Shown here one piece after another: positions 26,231 to 35,852 of a stretch of DNA of 35,852 nucleotides. Position numbers and translations under genes: made by a program. The notes beneath the pieces were generated by a model. The model ran no database searches, was not told where the DNA came from, and worked only from the letters and a program-made list of their open reading frames with translations. Positions within the stretch are counted from its first letter, which is position 1. Every line of letters starts with the position of its first letter. This DNA is from Alphaproteobacteria bacterium (GTDB lineage Bacteria > Pseudomonadota > Alphaproteobacteria > Sphingomonadales > Emcibacteraceae). The stretch is from contig JAJRQU010000050.1 in assembly GCA_024280095.1 (NCBI GenBank), positions 1 to 35,852 on the forward strand, in the 5' to 3' direction.

Positions 26231-26274
26231 AATCACAAAATGGATGGTTATTATGGCGCGGCAAGTGAGAAACC

Positions 26275-27000
26275 ATGGACGAAATGATGCACATCAGTAT
26301 TGTCAGAAATATTTTATATTTACCCTTGGCCATTTTCTATACCATCTTATCCATTCCCCTCTTTTTTATAAATCTTTGCATTCCAAAGAAAAAATATACA
26401 AGGATGCAGCTGTTATCGGCTGAGAATGAGAGGTCATGGCGGCTTGATGAAATGGGGGACTTTATCAGGACGGGTGATAAGGTCTTGGATGTGGGCTGCG
26501 GCAACGGCAAGTTTGGCGAAGCTATTGCCAAAAAATATGGCGCAGCTGTGTGCGGTGTTGATGTGGTTAATTACGCCAATTCGGACATTCAAATAGACTT
26601 GTATGATGGCCATTCCTTACCCTTTGAAAATGATAGTTTTGATGTAATTGTTATGGCGTTTATGCTTCATCATGTAAAACATCAGGATAAAATTTTTTCA
26701 GAAGCCATACGTTGTTCCCGCAGGGGGATCATCGTTTATGAAGATACTTATTTCACGCCGTGGCAATGGCTATTCACCATTTGGAATGATTTCTATTCCA
26801 ATATGGCGGTTGGAACGGTGAAAATTGTCAAGGGTCTGGAGGGCAAAGGCATCTGGAGCATGCCGCTTCCCTTCACTTTCCGGAGCGTAAAGGGCTGGCA
26901 TGCATATTTTGCCCAAAAATCCTTAAAAATCAAGAAAACTATCCTCCGGCACAGTGATGTCAAACCCCATTCCAAAGTGGTTTTCTTGCTTGAAAAATAG
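26275..27000 (+). CDS. Class I SAM-dependent methyltransferase
   Basis: GDKVLDVGCGNGKFGEAIAKKYGAAVCGVDVV, LPFENDSFDVIVMAFMLHHV. Confidence 0.85.
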   Translation: MDEMMHISIVRNILYLPLAIFYTILSIPLFFINLCIPKKKYTRMQLLSAENERSWRLDEMGDFIRTGDKVLDVGCGNGKFGEAIAKKYGAAVCGVDVVNYANSDIQIDLYDGHSLPFENDSFDVIVMAFMLHHVKHQDKIFSEAIRCSRRGIIVYEDTYFTPWQWLFTIWNDFYSNMAVGTVKIVKGLEGKGIWSMPLPFTFRSVKGWHAYFAQKSLKIKKTILRHSDVKPHSKVVFLLEK

Positions 27001-27044
27001 AACTGGCACGTTCTTAGAGTGCTCTAAAGTAGTCATTCCGGACT

Positions 27045-27192
27045 TAATTATGTCTTTTCGCTCATTTGCAAACAGTTTTGAATGATTGATCCGGTAGCGT
27101 TTGAACTCTGAGACATCTAAAACATTATAGCCACGCCAGCAATCCGAATAAACAATATTGTCGGGTTGAACTTTCTCTCTGATGATCGGCAT
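27045..27192 (-). pseudogene. ISXO2-like (IS1595-family) transposase fragment
   Basis: MPIIREKVQPDNIVYSDCWRGYNVLDVSEFKRYRINHSKLFANERKDI resembles the ISXO2-type DDE core; the ORF diverges after this. Confidence 0.7.
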
Positions 27193-27235
27193 CAGGATTT
27201 TGCTCTATGTAGATCAGACAACATTTCCTTGGTTT

Positions 27236-27772
27236 TTATTCGCCCATATCCCGACTGATCTGAGAAAGTATTTCTTCGCGGTTATCTTCGGTCAGCAGGG
27301 CGGATAATACTTTCCAGAAACCTTCTACTGAAGTGTCACCGGCTTTTTCAAAGGCCTTGAGCATATGGTCTTTTTGATGTTCCGTGATATTGTCCAAAAG
27401 CTTTTGGCCTTGATCCGTTAAGTAGAGCAACCGTTGCCGCCTGTCCGGATCGCCGATATCCTGCCTGATATAGCCCTTTTCGACCAAGCTGCTTAAGACC
27501 CGCGATAGGCTTTGTTTGGTTATATTAAGCAGCTTGAGTAACGCGGCGACTTTCAATCCGGCGTTGCGGCCAACAAAATGTAAAACCCGGTGGTGGGCGC
27601 GGCCAAAACCATAGGTATGCAGAACATCATCAGGCCAGCTGACAAAGTCCCGGTAGCCAAAATATAATAGCTCCATTCCCTTGAGGAATTTTTGATGGTC
27701 ATCATGTGATTTTATGTCAAAAAATACGTCAGTCATATTGACATATTTAAATTGTAATGTTACGCATATCAA
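27236..27772 (-). CDS. MarR-family transcriptional regulator
   Basis: LKLLNITKQSLSRVLSSLVEKGYIRQDIGDPDRRQRLLYLTDQGQKLLD. The true start may be the internal MTDVFF. Confidence 0.9.
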   Translation of the reverse strand: MICVTLQFKYVNMTDVFFDIKSHDDHQKFLKGMELLYFGYRDFVSWPDDVLHTYGFGRAHHRVLHFVGRNAGLKVAALLKLLNITKQSLSRVLSSLVEKGYIRQDIGDPDRRQRLLYLTDQGQKLLDNITEHQKDHMLKAFEKAGDTSVEGFWKVLSALLTEDNREEILSQISRDMGE

Positions 27773-27812
27773 GTCTTAAGTGTAATATAATTACTTAGAG
27801 GTTTTAAAAGAA

Positions 27813-28688
27813 ATGTCATCCACAACATACGACGACCGGGACGGCGTCATTTGGTATAACGGTGAACTCATAAACTGGCGCGATGCCAAGGTTCATATAT
27901 TGACCCATGCGCTTCATGATGCCAGCAGTGTATTCGAGGGTCAGAAGGCTTACGGCGGCGAGATATTCAAATTGCGTGAACATTCACAAAGGCTCATTGA
28001 ATCAGGACGTATGCTGGGATTTGAAAACCCTTATACGGTAGAGGAAATTGATCAGGCGGCCATTGATGTGGTGAAGGCGAATGGTCTTGTGGATGCTTAC
28101 GTTCGGCCCATTGCGTGGCGCGGTTCTGAGATGATGGGGGTCGCGACAAAAGGCTCTAAAATTCATTTTGCCGTTGCCGCATGGGAATGGCCGCCTTATT
28201 TCGGGGAAGAAGCGCTTCATAAGGGTTTGCGTTTGGAAATGGCAAAATGGCGGCGGCCCGCTCCTGATACGGCACCGGTTCATGCCAAGGCTGCGGGGCT
28301 TTATATGATTGCCTCCCTTTGCAAGGATGCCTCGGCGGCCCATGGTTATGATGATGCGTTGATGCTGGATTACCGGGGGCAAATAGCCGAAGCCACGGGC
28401 GCCAACATATTTTTCCTGAAGGATGGCGTGCTGCATACGCCGACGCCGGATTGTTTTCTGGACGGGATCACCCGCCGAACGGTTATCGGGCTTGCTAGAA
28501 AACGCGGGTTCGATGTGGTTGAACGGGCGATTATGCCCGATGAGATGGCGGATTTTGAGCAAGCCTTCCTGACCGGAACCGCCGCCGAAGTCACGCCGCT
28601 GAGTGAAATAGGGCCCTATAATTTTGTGGTTGGTGATGTTTGCAAGATCTTGATGAAAGACTATGCCGACCTAGTGAATCGTAGGTAA
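27813..28688 (+). CDS. ilvE: Branched-chain amino acid aminotransferase
   Basis: Fold-type IV PLP aminotransferase: THALHDASSVFEGQKAYGG, LMLDYRGQIAEATGANIFFLKDG, FLTGTAAEVTPL. Confidence 0.9.
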   Translation: MSSTTYDDRDGVIWYNGELINWRDAKVHILTHALHDASSVFEGQKAYGGEIFKLREHSQRLIESGRMLGFENPYTVEEIDQAAIDVVKANGLVDAYVRPIAWRGSEMMGVATKGSKIHFAVAAWEWPPYFGEEALHKGLRLEMAKWRRPAPDTAPVHAKAAGLYMIASLCKDASAAHGYDDALMLDYRGQIAEATGANIFFLKDGVLHTPTPDCFLDGITRRTVIGLARKRGFDVVERAIMPDEMADFEQAFLTGTAAEVTPLSEIGPYNFVVGDVCKILMKDYADLVNRR

Positions 28689-28859
28689 GTCGATCCGTTT
28701 TTTATAGAATATTCTGATTTAAGTATGTTGGTCAAATTTTCTTGTTGTTTTGATAAGGGAAACGGTTGCGTCCTGCGTTCTTTTGCCTATACTGCGCGGG
28801 AAAAATTGGCATATCCTTAAATCACAGCATTCTTAGATCACAGCAGGCAGGAAATACAG

Positions 28860-30095
28860 ATGGCGGAAAAAATTAAAAAAGTGGTACTCGCCTATTCGGG
28901 CGGCCTTGATACCTCCATTATTCTGAAATGGTTGAAAGATACCTATGATTGTGAGGTTGTGACCTTTACGGCTGATCTTGGTCAGGGGGAAGAGCTGGAA
29001 CCCGCCCGTAAAAAGGCAGAGATGTTTGGCGTCAAAGAAATTTTCATCGAAGATCTTCGGGAAGAATTTGTGCGCGATTATGTCTTCCCCATGTTTCGGG
29101 CCAATGCGCTTTATGAAGGGGTTTATCTGCTTGGAACGGCTATTGCGCGCCCCTTGATCGCCAAACGCCAGATTGAAATCGCCCATGCGGTCGGGGCCGA
29201 TGCTGTTTGTCACGGCGCCACCGGAAAAGGCAATGATCAGGTTCGTTTTGAGCTGGGATATTATGCCCTTGACCCCGATATTAAAGTGATTGCCCCTTGG
29301 CGCGAATGGGATCTGAACAGCCGGACTAAACTGATTGATTATGCAGAAAAACACCAAATTCCCGTAGAAAAAGACAAGCGCGGCGAAGCGCCATTCTCTG
29401 TTGATGCAAATCTGTTGCATACGTCGAGCGAGGGTAAGCTTCTGGAAGACCCGTGGGACGAAAGCCCTGAATATGTCTTTAATCGCACCGTATCACCAGA
29501 AGATGCGCCGGATGAGCCGACCTATATTGAGGTTGAATTCAAAAGCGGAGATGCGGTGGCTATCGACGGCGTTAAAATGTCACCGGCGACGATTCTGACA
29601 AAATTAAACGAACTTGGCGGGGCCAATGGTATTGGCCGTCTTGATTTGCTTGAAAATCGTTTTGTTGGCATGAAATCACGGGGCATATATGAAACGCCGG
29701 GCGGCACTATTCTGCTGACCGCGCATCGGGGCATTGAAAGCATTACCCTTGACGGCGGGGCCATGCATTTAAAAGACGAGCTGATGCCCAAATATGCCGA
29801 ATTGATTTACAATGGTTTCTGGTTTTCGCCAGAGCGTGAAATGCTTCAGGCCCTGATCGATAAATCTCAGGAACATGTGAGCGGGTTCGTGCGGCTGAAA
29901 CTGTATAAAGGCGGTGTGCATCTGGTGGGCCGTAAATCACCTGAAGAATCGCTCTATTCTATGGAGCATGTGACTTTTGAAGAAGATGAGGTTTACGATC
30001 AACGCGATGCGGCAGGCTTTATCAAGCTGAATGCCCTGCGCCTGAGATTGCTCAATAAGCGCGGTAAAACGCGGATTAACCCAAGTTACGAATAA
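28860..30095 (+). CDS. argG: Argininosuccinate synthase
   Basis: [45 protein letters not shown]. Confidence 0.98.
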   Translation: MAEKIKKVVLAYSGGLDTSIILKWLKDTYDCEVVTFTADLGQGEELEPARKKAEMFGVKEIFIEDLREEFVRDYVFPMFRANALYEGVYLLGTAIARPLIAKRQIEIAHAVGADAVCHGATGKGNDQVRFELGYYALDPDIKVIAPWREWDLNSRTKLIDYAEKHQIPVEKDKRGEAPFSVDANLLHTSSEGKLLEDPWDESPEYVFNRTVSPEDAPDEPTYIEVEFKSGDAVAIDGVKMSPATILTKLNELGGANGIGRLDLLENRFVGMKSRGIYETPGGTILLTAHRGIESITLDGGAMHLKDELMPKYAELIYNGFWFSPEREMLQALIDKSQEHVSGFVRLKLYKGGVHLVGRKSPEESLYSMEHVTFEEDEVYDQRDAAGFIKLNALRLRLLNKRGKTRINPSYE

Positions 30096-30117
30096 AAAAA
30101 CTTTTGTCAGAAATATT

Positions 30118-30157
30118 AAAGGCGGCTGGAGAATATAGTCCAGCCGCCTTTAATTTT
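30118..30157 (+). terminator. Terminator-like hairpin after argG
   Basis: AAAGGCGGCTGGA-GAATATAG-TCCAGCCGCCTTT, perfect 13-bp stem followed by AATTTT. Confidence 0.85.
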
Positions 30158-30172
30158 GGATGATAAAAAATA

Positions 30173-31168
30173 TTATGCCTTGCGTCTGCGCATCAAGCCA
30201 AGCCCCAAAAGCCCGAGACCGAGAAGGGCGATAGGGGCAGGCTCAGGAACTCTGGCCGCATTGATCAGGGCTTTTCCGAAGGCGGCGTGCACAGGGGCCG
30301 TCGGGTGAAAAGGATCTGCGTAGAAAAAGCTGTTATCCGCGCAAAGTATTGGCGTAATATTGCTGCAAGCCGTTGTAAAGTCTGTGATGCCATCGGCAGC
30401 AGCACCGCCGCTTGAAATATAATTTTCAGCAAAGGCAACCGCGTCAAATATGCTCACGCCCGCCATGCCGGAAAGGCCAGCAGACAATAGGCTGTTAAAC
30501 TCCCCAACCAGAAGGTCGGCAAAACCTACTGCGCCAAGGCCACTGCTTTGAACCAATGGTGTATCGCCAACATCGGGGGCATTGACAACAAGAAAATTCA
30601 TGGCGCCTGCCGTTTGCAGGTCAAGGATGCTGTCCAGAATAGCCGAAACAGCTTCTCCGATCACTGTGAAGGCATCTGGGCCAGCATCAAGGGCGTCCCC
30701 AATATCATTTCCGCCGATAAAAATCAGATAAAGGGCGCCAGCATCAAGTATGCCGCCAGCTTGGGCAATAGCCTGCCCGGTTTGCAGGGCAAGAAAAGGG
30801 GCGGCTGCTACGGGAAATACGCTCGTTGTTACGTCACGGGCGCGTCCCCCGGCAAAGGCATAATTGTTGGCGAGGCCGTCAGTGGTTGGATTGTCTGGCG
30901 AAAAGAAACTGGGCGCGAGAACCAAGCCCATTTGTGCCGCCAGAATTTCAGTGGCCGTCGGCCCGTTGGTAAAACGATCAGGTACGCCAGGACCAAGTAG
31001 GCCCTGAAGATTACCATTTTCACTAAGGCTATCTCCAAAAACATATAGGTCAGTAAAGGGCGTTGCGAGGGCGTTTTGCTGCGAAAAGGCAAATATGATG
31101 AAAATTATACTGCCTCTCATAAGTTTTTTAAAGCCCTGAGTCAGTATTGATTTTGATTTGTTAGGCAT
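30173..31168 (-). CDS. SGNH/GDSL esterase with PEP-CTERM sorting signal
   Basis: Signal peptide, FGDSLSENGN (block I), GGND (block III), DPFHPTAPVH (block V), C-terminal VPEPAPIALLGLGLLGLGLMRRRKA. Confidence 0.88.
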   Translation of the reverse strand: MPNKSKSILTQGFKKLMRGSIIFIIFAFSQQNALATPFTDLYVFGDSLSENGNLQGLLGPGVPDRFTNGPTATEILAAQMGLVLAPSFFSPDNPTTDGLANNYAFAGGRARDVTTSVFPVAAAPFLALQTGQAIAQAGGILDAGALYLIFIGGNDIGDALDAGPDAFTVIGEAVSAILDSILDLQTAGAMNFLVVNAPDVGDTPLVQSSGLGAVGFADLLVGEFNSLLSAGLSGMAGVSIFDAVAFAENYISSGGAAADGITDFTTACSNITPILCADNSFFYADPFHPTAPVHAAFGKALINAARVPEPAPIALLGLGLLGLGLMRRRKA

Positions 31169-31279
31169 TTATTTCTCCCTTTAAGACATGTTATTGAAAT
31201 TATGTTTTATTGAATTTTTTATATTTCATGCAATTTTTATACCTACAGGCGAAATATGTTATATATCCTGGGTCTCAGG

Positions 31280-31380
31280 GATTTTTAGAGTAAAATTTTA
31301 GACAAACCATGTTCAAAACTGTAAAATATCCCGACAGTCTGTCAGGATATTTTACAGTTCTTGATTTTTAAGAGTAAAAT
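31280..31380. repeat. 43-bp near-perfect palindrome flanked by near-identical direct repeats
   Basis: AACTGTAAAATATCCCGACAG-T-CTGTCAGGATATTTTACAGTT (31317-31359, 20 of 21 pairs). Flanks: GATTTTTAGAGTAAAAT (31280-31296) and GATTTTTAAGAGTAAAAT (31363-31380). Confidence 0.9.
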
Positions 31381-31438
31381 GATTTAGGCTAATAGGCGTT
31401 ATAAATTTTGAGCGCAAAAAATAAAAGGAAATGATCGC

Positions 31439-31789
31439 ATGTCCAATCACCATAACATAAATTACGTAGAATTTCCTGCGCAGGATTTGGCGGCGACGAA
31501 GGCTTTTTTAAATAAGGTCTTTGGCTGGGAATTTCAGGATTATGGCCCGGAATATGCTGCTTTCACAGGGCAGGGAATAGATGGTGGTTTTTATAAGTCA
31601 GATTTAAAGGCCTCATGCTCCCAAGGCTCCGTCCTTGTGGTTTTATATAGCCGCAATCTGGAGGGTACATTAGCCGCCGTAAAAGAGTTTGGCGGAACGA
31701 TTATAGAAGATATTTTTGCCTTCCCCGGCGGGCGGCGGTTTCATTTTACAGAGCCAAGCGGTAATGAATTGGCCGTCTGGTCAGAATAA
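31439..31789 (+). CDS. VOC (glyoxalase/bleomycin resistance-like) family protein
   Basis: INYVEFPAQDLAATKAFLNKVFGWEFQDYGPEYAAF, GRRFHFTEPSGNELAVWSE. Confidence 0.88.
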   Translation: MSNHHNINYVEFPAQDLAATKAFLNKVFGWEFQDYGPEYAAFTGQGIDGGFYKSDLKASCSQGSVLVVLYSRNLEGTLAAVKEFGGTIIEDIFAFPGGRRFHFTEPSGNELAVWSE

Positions 31790-31828
31790 GGCCCTTGATC
31801 TTTATTCTTTTATAGTGAAAGTTATGTC

Positions 31829-32782
31829 ATGAGCTCAGACTGGAAACCAATTTGGCAAACCATAAAACTGTGGCATGAGGCCGGGCGTAACATTGCCCTT
31901 GCCACCGTTGTCGATACATGGGGATCGTCCCCCCGGGCAGCAGGCAGCATGATGATTGTGGATGAGGCGGGCGCAATCGAAGGTTCCGTATCGGGCGGCT
32001 GTATCGAAGGGGCCGTGATACAGGCGGCGCAGGACGTCATGATATCAAAAGCGCCTCAAATACTCGATTTTAGTGTCAGCAATGATCAGGCATGGGAGGT
32101 TGGTCTGTCTTGCGGCGGACGGGTGAGGGTCATGGTTGAACCCATTGAGGCGAAATTACCCTTTATGGATAATATCCTATCGGCGACTACTCCGGTAAAG
32201 CTGACCACCGATTGTCTTACCGGAAAGACATCTTTTTCCGCATGTGATGCCTCAGAGAAGAGCAAGTTGGAAGATCGGGATGGGAAGATCACCTTTCACC
32301 AAATACTGGAACCGCCCCTGAAATTATTTATCATTGGCGCAGTTCATATCACGCAGGCCATGGTCAAAATCGCTCAAAGCCTTGATATTGCTGTTTTGGT
32401 TATTGACCCGCGCACCACTTTTGCCAGCGAGGCCCGTTTTTCAGGCGTTGACCTCTGCACGGATTGGCCTGATGAGGTTTTGGCCGCGCAGGAAATTACC
32501 TCTGGCACGGCGATTGTGACCCTGACCCATGATCCAAAACTGGATGATCCGGCCTTGGAGGTCGCGCTGAAATCTGATGCCTTTTATATTGCCTCATTGG
32601 GCAGCCGGAAAACCCATGCGGCCCGCACCGCCCGCCTATCGGCGAAGGGCTTTTCAGAGGCGGAGATTGCCCGAATTCATGGGCCTGCAGGCTTAAGTCT
32701 GGGCGCGAAAACCCCTGCTGAGATTGCCTTGTCTGTCATGGCTGAAATGATTGGCCTCTACCGGCGGGGCGGCGACAAATGA
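31829..32782 (+). CDS. XdhC/CoxI-family protein (molybdenum hydroxylase maturation)
   Basis: LATVVDTWGSSPRAAGSMMIVDEAGAIEGSVSGGCIEGAV, YIASLGSRKTHAARTARL, IHGPAGLSLGAKTPAEIALSVMAEM. Confidence 0.9.
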   Translation: MSSDWKPIWQTIKLWHEAGRNIALATVVDTWGSSPRAAGSMMIVDEAGAIEGSVSGGCIEGAVIQAAQDVMISKAPQILDFSVSNDQAWEVGLSCGGRVRVMVEPIEAKLPFMDNILSATTPVKLTTDCLTGKTSFSACDASEKSKLEDRDGKITFHQILEPPLKLFIIGAVHITQAMVKIAQSLDIAVLVIDPRTTFASEARFSGVDLCTDWPDEVLAAQEITSGTAIVTLTHDPKLDDPALEVALKSDAFYIASLGSRKTHAARTARLSAKGFSEAEIARIHGPAGLSLGAKTPAEIALSVMAEMIGLYRRGGDK

Positions 32783-34422
32783 AATTCGGAGAATTCCCCC
32801 TATCCCAGGTTCTTGGGGCTATTTTGGTGCATTCCGTTCGTTTGTCATCACGAAATTTGAAAAAAGGCCGAAGGTTATCCGAGGCGGACATAAAACGGCT
32901 TTCTGACAATGATATTCCTTATGTAACCGCCGCAATTCCTGGCCCGGATGATATGATGGAGGATGAGGCCGCAGGGCATATTTCGGCGCATATCTCAGGT
33001 GATCATATTAGCTGCGCCGAGGCCTTTACCGGACGGGTGAATCTTTATGCAGCAGAAGATGGCGTGGTGTCCATAAATGAGCCGGGGGTCAATAGATTAA
33101 ACCATATGGATGAGGCAATCACCTTTGCCACTATCGCTCAAGAGGCCATCGTTCATAAAGGACAGCTGGTTGCGACCGTAAAGATCATTCCATTCTGTGT
33201 GCAAGCTAAAACGGTGAAAAGAATTATCACAGAAGCTGAACAAGATTTGATCGCGGTAAGTCCTTTTGTTTCGCAAAAAGCCGTCATGATTCAAACAATG
33301 TTGAGCGGCACCACAGAAAAAATCCTTACCAAGACGAAAAAAGTCATGACGCATCGGCTTAATCTTTTTGGTATGTCATTGGTGGATGACCTCAGGTGCG
33401 CGCATAAGGAAAAATCTCTCGCGGATTTTCTGAAGAATAGGGGCGGCGCGCATGATATTACCCTGATTATGGGGGCATCGGCGATTACGGACCGCAGAGA
33501 TGTTATTCCTGCGGCGATTATTCGCGCGGGCGGCGAGATTATTCATTACGGTATGCCTGTTGATCCGGGTAATCTGATGCTTTTGGCGAAATTGCATGGC
33601 AAATGGGTGCTTGGCCTGCCGGGATGTTCGCGGTCGCCAAAATTAAATGGTATTGACCTTATATTATCGCGTATCTGTGCGGGGCTGGATGTTACGCGGG
33701 ATCAGGTGATGAATATGGGGGTTGGCGGCTTGCTCAGTGAATATCCCGGCAGGCCTCAGCCCAGAGAGAAAAGACCCCAGCCCAGAGAGAAAAGATCGAA
33801 GAATATGATGAAACCCGCCAAAAAAATAGCCGCCCTTGTCTTGGCAGCGGGCCAATCCAAAAGAATGGGCCGGGATAACAAACTTCTGCTGCCATATGGG
33901 CAAGGCACCGTTCTGTCTCATGTGCTTGGGCAGATTAATCAAGCGGGTATCAATGATGTATATGTGATCACGGGTCATGAAAAAGAAATTGTTGAACAAG
34001 AGGTTAAAAAATGCAGTGGGGTTGCCATTTATAATGATCTGTATGAAGAAGGTCTTAGCACATCGGTTAAGGCCGGGATTGGTGCCCTGCCGAAAGATAT
34101 TGACGCGGTTATGATAATATTAGGGGATATGCCGAATATTTCGGCTGATATATTGCGCAAAATCATGGCGGCCTATAATTTGGCGCAAGGTCAGTCAATC
34201 ATCATCCCCACCCATAATGGCAAACGCGGCAACCCCATATTATGGGATGCGGATTTTTTCGGTGATTTTGAAAGACTGGAAGGTGATATGGGGGCAAAAA
34301 TTCTGCTGAATGATTATCCGGAATATATCACCGAGCTTGAAACATTGTCCGACGCCATTTTTTTAGACATTGATACCATCGAAGCCTATGAGGACCTGAA
34401 AAAGCGAGATTCAAGTAGATAA
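32779..34422 (+). CDS. Molybdopterin-binding / MobA-like nucleotidyltransferase fusion protein
   Basis: N-terminal MoeA/MoaB-like molybdopterin-binding region; C-terminal AALVLAAGQSKRMGRDNKLLLPYGQGTVLSHVL nucleotidyltransferase (MocA-like). Overlaps the xdhC-like gene by 4 nt. Confidence 0.88.
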   Translation: MKFGEFPLSQVLGAILVHSVRLSSRNLKKGRRLSEADIKRLSDNDIPYVTAAIPGPDDMMEDEAAGHISAHISGDHISCAEAFTGRVNLYAAEDGVVSINEPGVNRLNHMDEAITFATIAQEAIVHKGQLVATVKIIPFCVQAKTVKRIITEAEQDLIAVSPFVSQKAVMIQTMLSGTTEKILTKTKKVMTHRLNLFGMSLVDDLRCAHKEKSLADFLKNRGGAHDITLIMGASAITDRRDVIPAAIIRAGGEIIHYGMPVDPGNLMLLAKLHGKWVLGLPGCSRSPKLNGIDLILSRICAGLDVTRDQVMNMGVGGLLSEYPGRPQPREKRPQPREKRSKNMMKPAKKIAALVLAAGQSKRMGRDNKLLLPYGQGTVLSHVLGQINQAGINDVYVITGHEKEIVEQEVKKCSGVAIYNDLYEEGLSTSVKAGIGALPKDIDAVMIILGDMPNISADILRKIMAAYNLAQGQSIIIPTHNGKRGNPILWDADFFGDFERLEGDMGAKILLNDYPEYITELETLSDAIFLDIDTIEAYEDLKKRDSSR

Positions 34423-34899
34423 CTCCAAGGGAATCGATGTGGTGTATTTTATTTTAGTAACGGCAAAGCGGGAATGAACTTCCTTTACCATATCCATTTT
34501 AAGCAGTTTTTTACGTAAAAAATCTTCATAGGTTTGCATGTCGCGGGTTATCACGCGCAGCATATAATCCATTGACCCGCTGATGGTATAACATTCAGTA
34601 ACCTCAGGGTAGGTAATGATGGTGCTTTCAAAAATTTCCAAAGCTTCTTCTGTGTGGGTTGATAATTTTACGCTGGCATAGACAATAATATCCAGATCAA
34701 GTTTTTTGGGATCAACCAAGGCGACCCGCCGGGTGATGATGCCCCTATCTTCCAGTCTTTTAACCCGCCGCCAGCAAGGGGCTGTCGACAGCCCAACTTT
34801 ACGTGCAAGGTCAGCGTTGGTGAGGGCGCAGTTATTTTGAAGTTCATTCAGTATTTTTTTATCTGTTTTAGTAAGATTGTGGGGCATTTTTTCACTCAA
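34411..34899 (-). CDS. Lrp/AsnC-family transcriptional regulator
   Basis: LTKTDKKILNELQNNCALTNADLARKVGLSTAPCWRRVKRLEDRGIITRRVALVDPKKL. Confidence 0.95.
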   Translation of the reverse strand: MSEKMPHNLTKTDKKILNELQNNCALTNADLARKVGLSTAPCWRRVKRLEDRGIITRRVALVDPKKLDLDIIVYASVKLSTHTEEALEIFESTIITYPEVTECYTISGSMDYMLRVITRDMQTYEDFLRKKLLKMDMVKEVHSRFAVTKIKYTTSIPLELST

Positions 34900-35301
34900 T
34901 CTAATGATTTAAGTAATGGATTCTACGCGCATTTCTGAAATTGGCAATAAATTAATGGGGATAAATTCAAAAAATCATTCGATTCTCTATAGTCTTTGAT
35001 CAAATATAATTTCACAAATGGGGTTCAATAACACTCAAAACAGAATTATTTTGAAATATTATTTTAAAGGCAGCCTTGATATTTAAGCTATTATCCTGCA
35101 AAAACACGCCCTGTACTGTAATATTATTTCGATTTTTGGACTATTTCGTTGCAGATATGCGCAAAAGCCAGAAAGTGACATTTTAAACATTTATCTCCCC
35201 TGAAATGCCGTCAAAAAAAACCTCGACAAAGGAAAAATCAAACTCTACGAAAGGTTATAAATTCAGGTTAAATATTTTGACGCAAGAATAGAGATACCGA
35301 A

Positions 35302-35852
35302 ATGATGGACGTAAATCAGTTTAAGGGCCATGAGCAGGTTGTTTATCTGCATGATAAAGAAACAGGCCTCAAAGCCTTTATTGCGGTTCATGATACGACG
35401 CTCGGGCCCGCTGCGGGGGGCTGCCGTATGTGGAATTATGATAATGAAGTTGACGCCCTTAACGATGTGCTTCGCCTGTCAAGAGGCATGAGCCATAAAA
35501 ATGCCATAGCCGGCCTTAAGCTTGGCGGCGGAAAAGCAGTGATTATGGGCAATTCCAGAACAGATAAAACCGAGGCACTTTTTCGATCTTTTGGCCGTAT
35601 GATTGACAGTCTTGGCGGTAAATATATTTCTGCGGAAGATGTGGGTATTTGTGTGGAAGACATGGAAATAGCCGCTGAGGAAACCCAATATGTGGCGGGC
35701 TTGACCAAAGGCGCGCATGCCAGCGGTGATCCGTCCCCCTTTACAGCAACGGGCGTTTTTCTTGGTATTAAGGCGGCCGTAAAATATAAGCTTGGTCAGG
35801 ACAGCCTTGAAGGCTTGACCATAGCGGTTCAGGGCGTTGGGCATGTGGGCTA
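35302..35852 (+). CDS. Glu/Leu/Phe/Val dehydrogenase (leucine dehydrogenase-like), truncated by window end
   Basis: [81 protein letters not shown]; open to 35852, so absent from the ORF track. Confidence 0.92.
   Translation, partial: MMDVNQFKGHEQVVYLHDKETGLKAFIAVHDTTLGPAAGGCRMWNYDNEVDALNDVLRLSRGMSHKNAIAGLKLGGGKAVIMGNSRTDKTEALFRSFGRMIDSLGGKYISAEDVGICVEDMEIAAEETQYVAGLTKGAHASGDPSPFTATGVFLGIKAAVKYKLGQDSLEGLTIAVQGVGHVG

Noticed and set aside
28002-28562. 186-aa ORF antisense to ilvE, and similar long antisense ORFs over argG, eno and lipA
   Set aside because: Shadow ORFs of conserved genes; no motif or independent support.

Overview
This looks like an alphaproteobacterial chromosome segment; I infer that from gene order and protein motifs, not a database search. 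The left ~7.6 kb is accessory. It has a 33-bp tandem repeat at the window edge, a decayed IS3-family element (about 133-1470), and a 24-repeat/23-spacer CRISPR array (1479-3032). Next come intact cas2-cas1-cas9 genes on the minus strand (compact type II-C, Cas9 1047 aa) and a candidate tracrRNA on the plus strand (about 7595-7677) that ends in a hairpin just past the parE stop. The rest is mostly housekeeping: parE, a divergent polysaccharide deacetylase, trpE, a PpiD/SurA-like protein, tpiA-secG-pyrG-eno-ftsB-like, pdhA-pdhB-pdhC-lpd-lipA-ratA-like, a methyltransferase, an ISXO2-like transposase remnant, marR/ilvE, argG, a PEP-CTERM SGNH esterase, a VOC protein, xdhC, a molybdopterin-binding/MobA-like fusion, an Lrp regulator, and a Leu/Glu-type dehydrogenase truncated at the right edge. 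The most interesting signal is in the CRISPR locus. Every repeat carries a near-consensus sigma70-type promoter (TTGACC-N16-TACAAT), the array ends in a plus-strand terminator-like hairpin, and the other end abuts a decayed IS 8 bp from the first repeat. Together these suggest crRNA made from per-repeat promoters, possibly surviving loss of the leader. The system class is known (type II-C); I see no clearly new system type.
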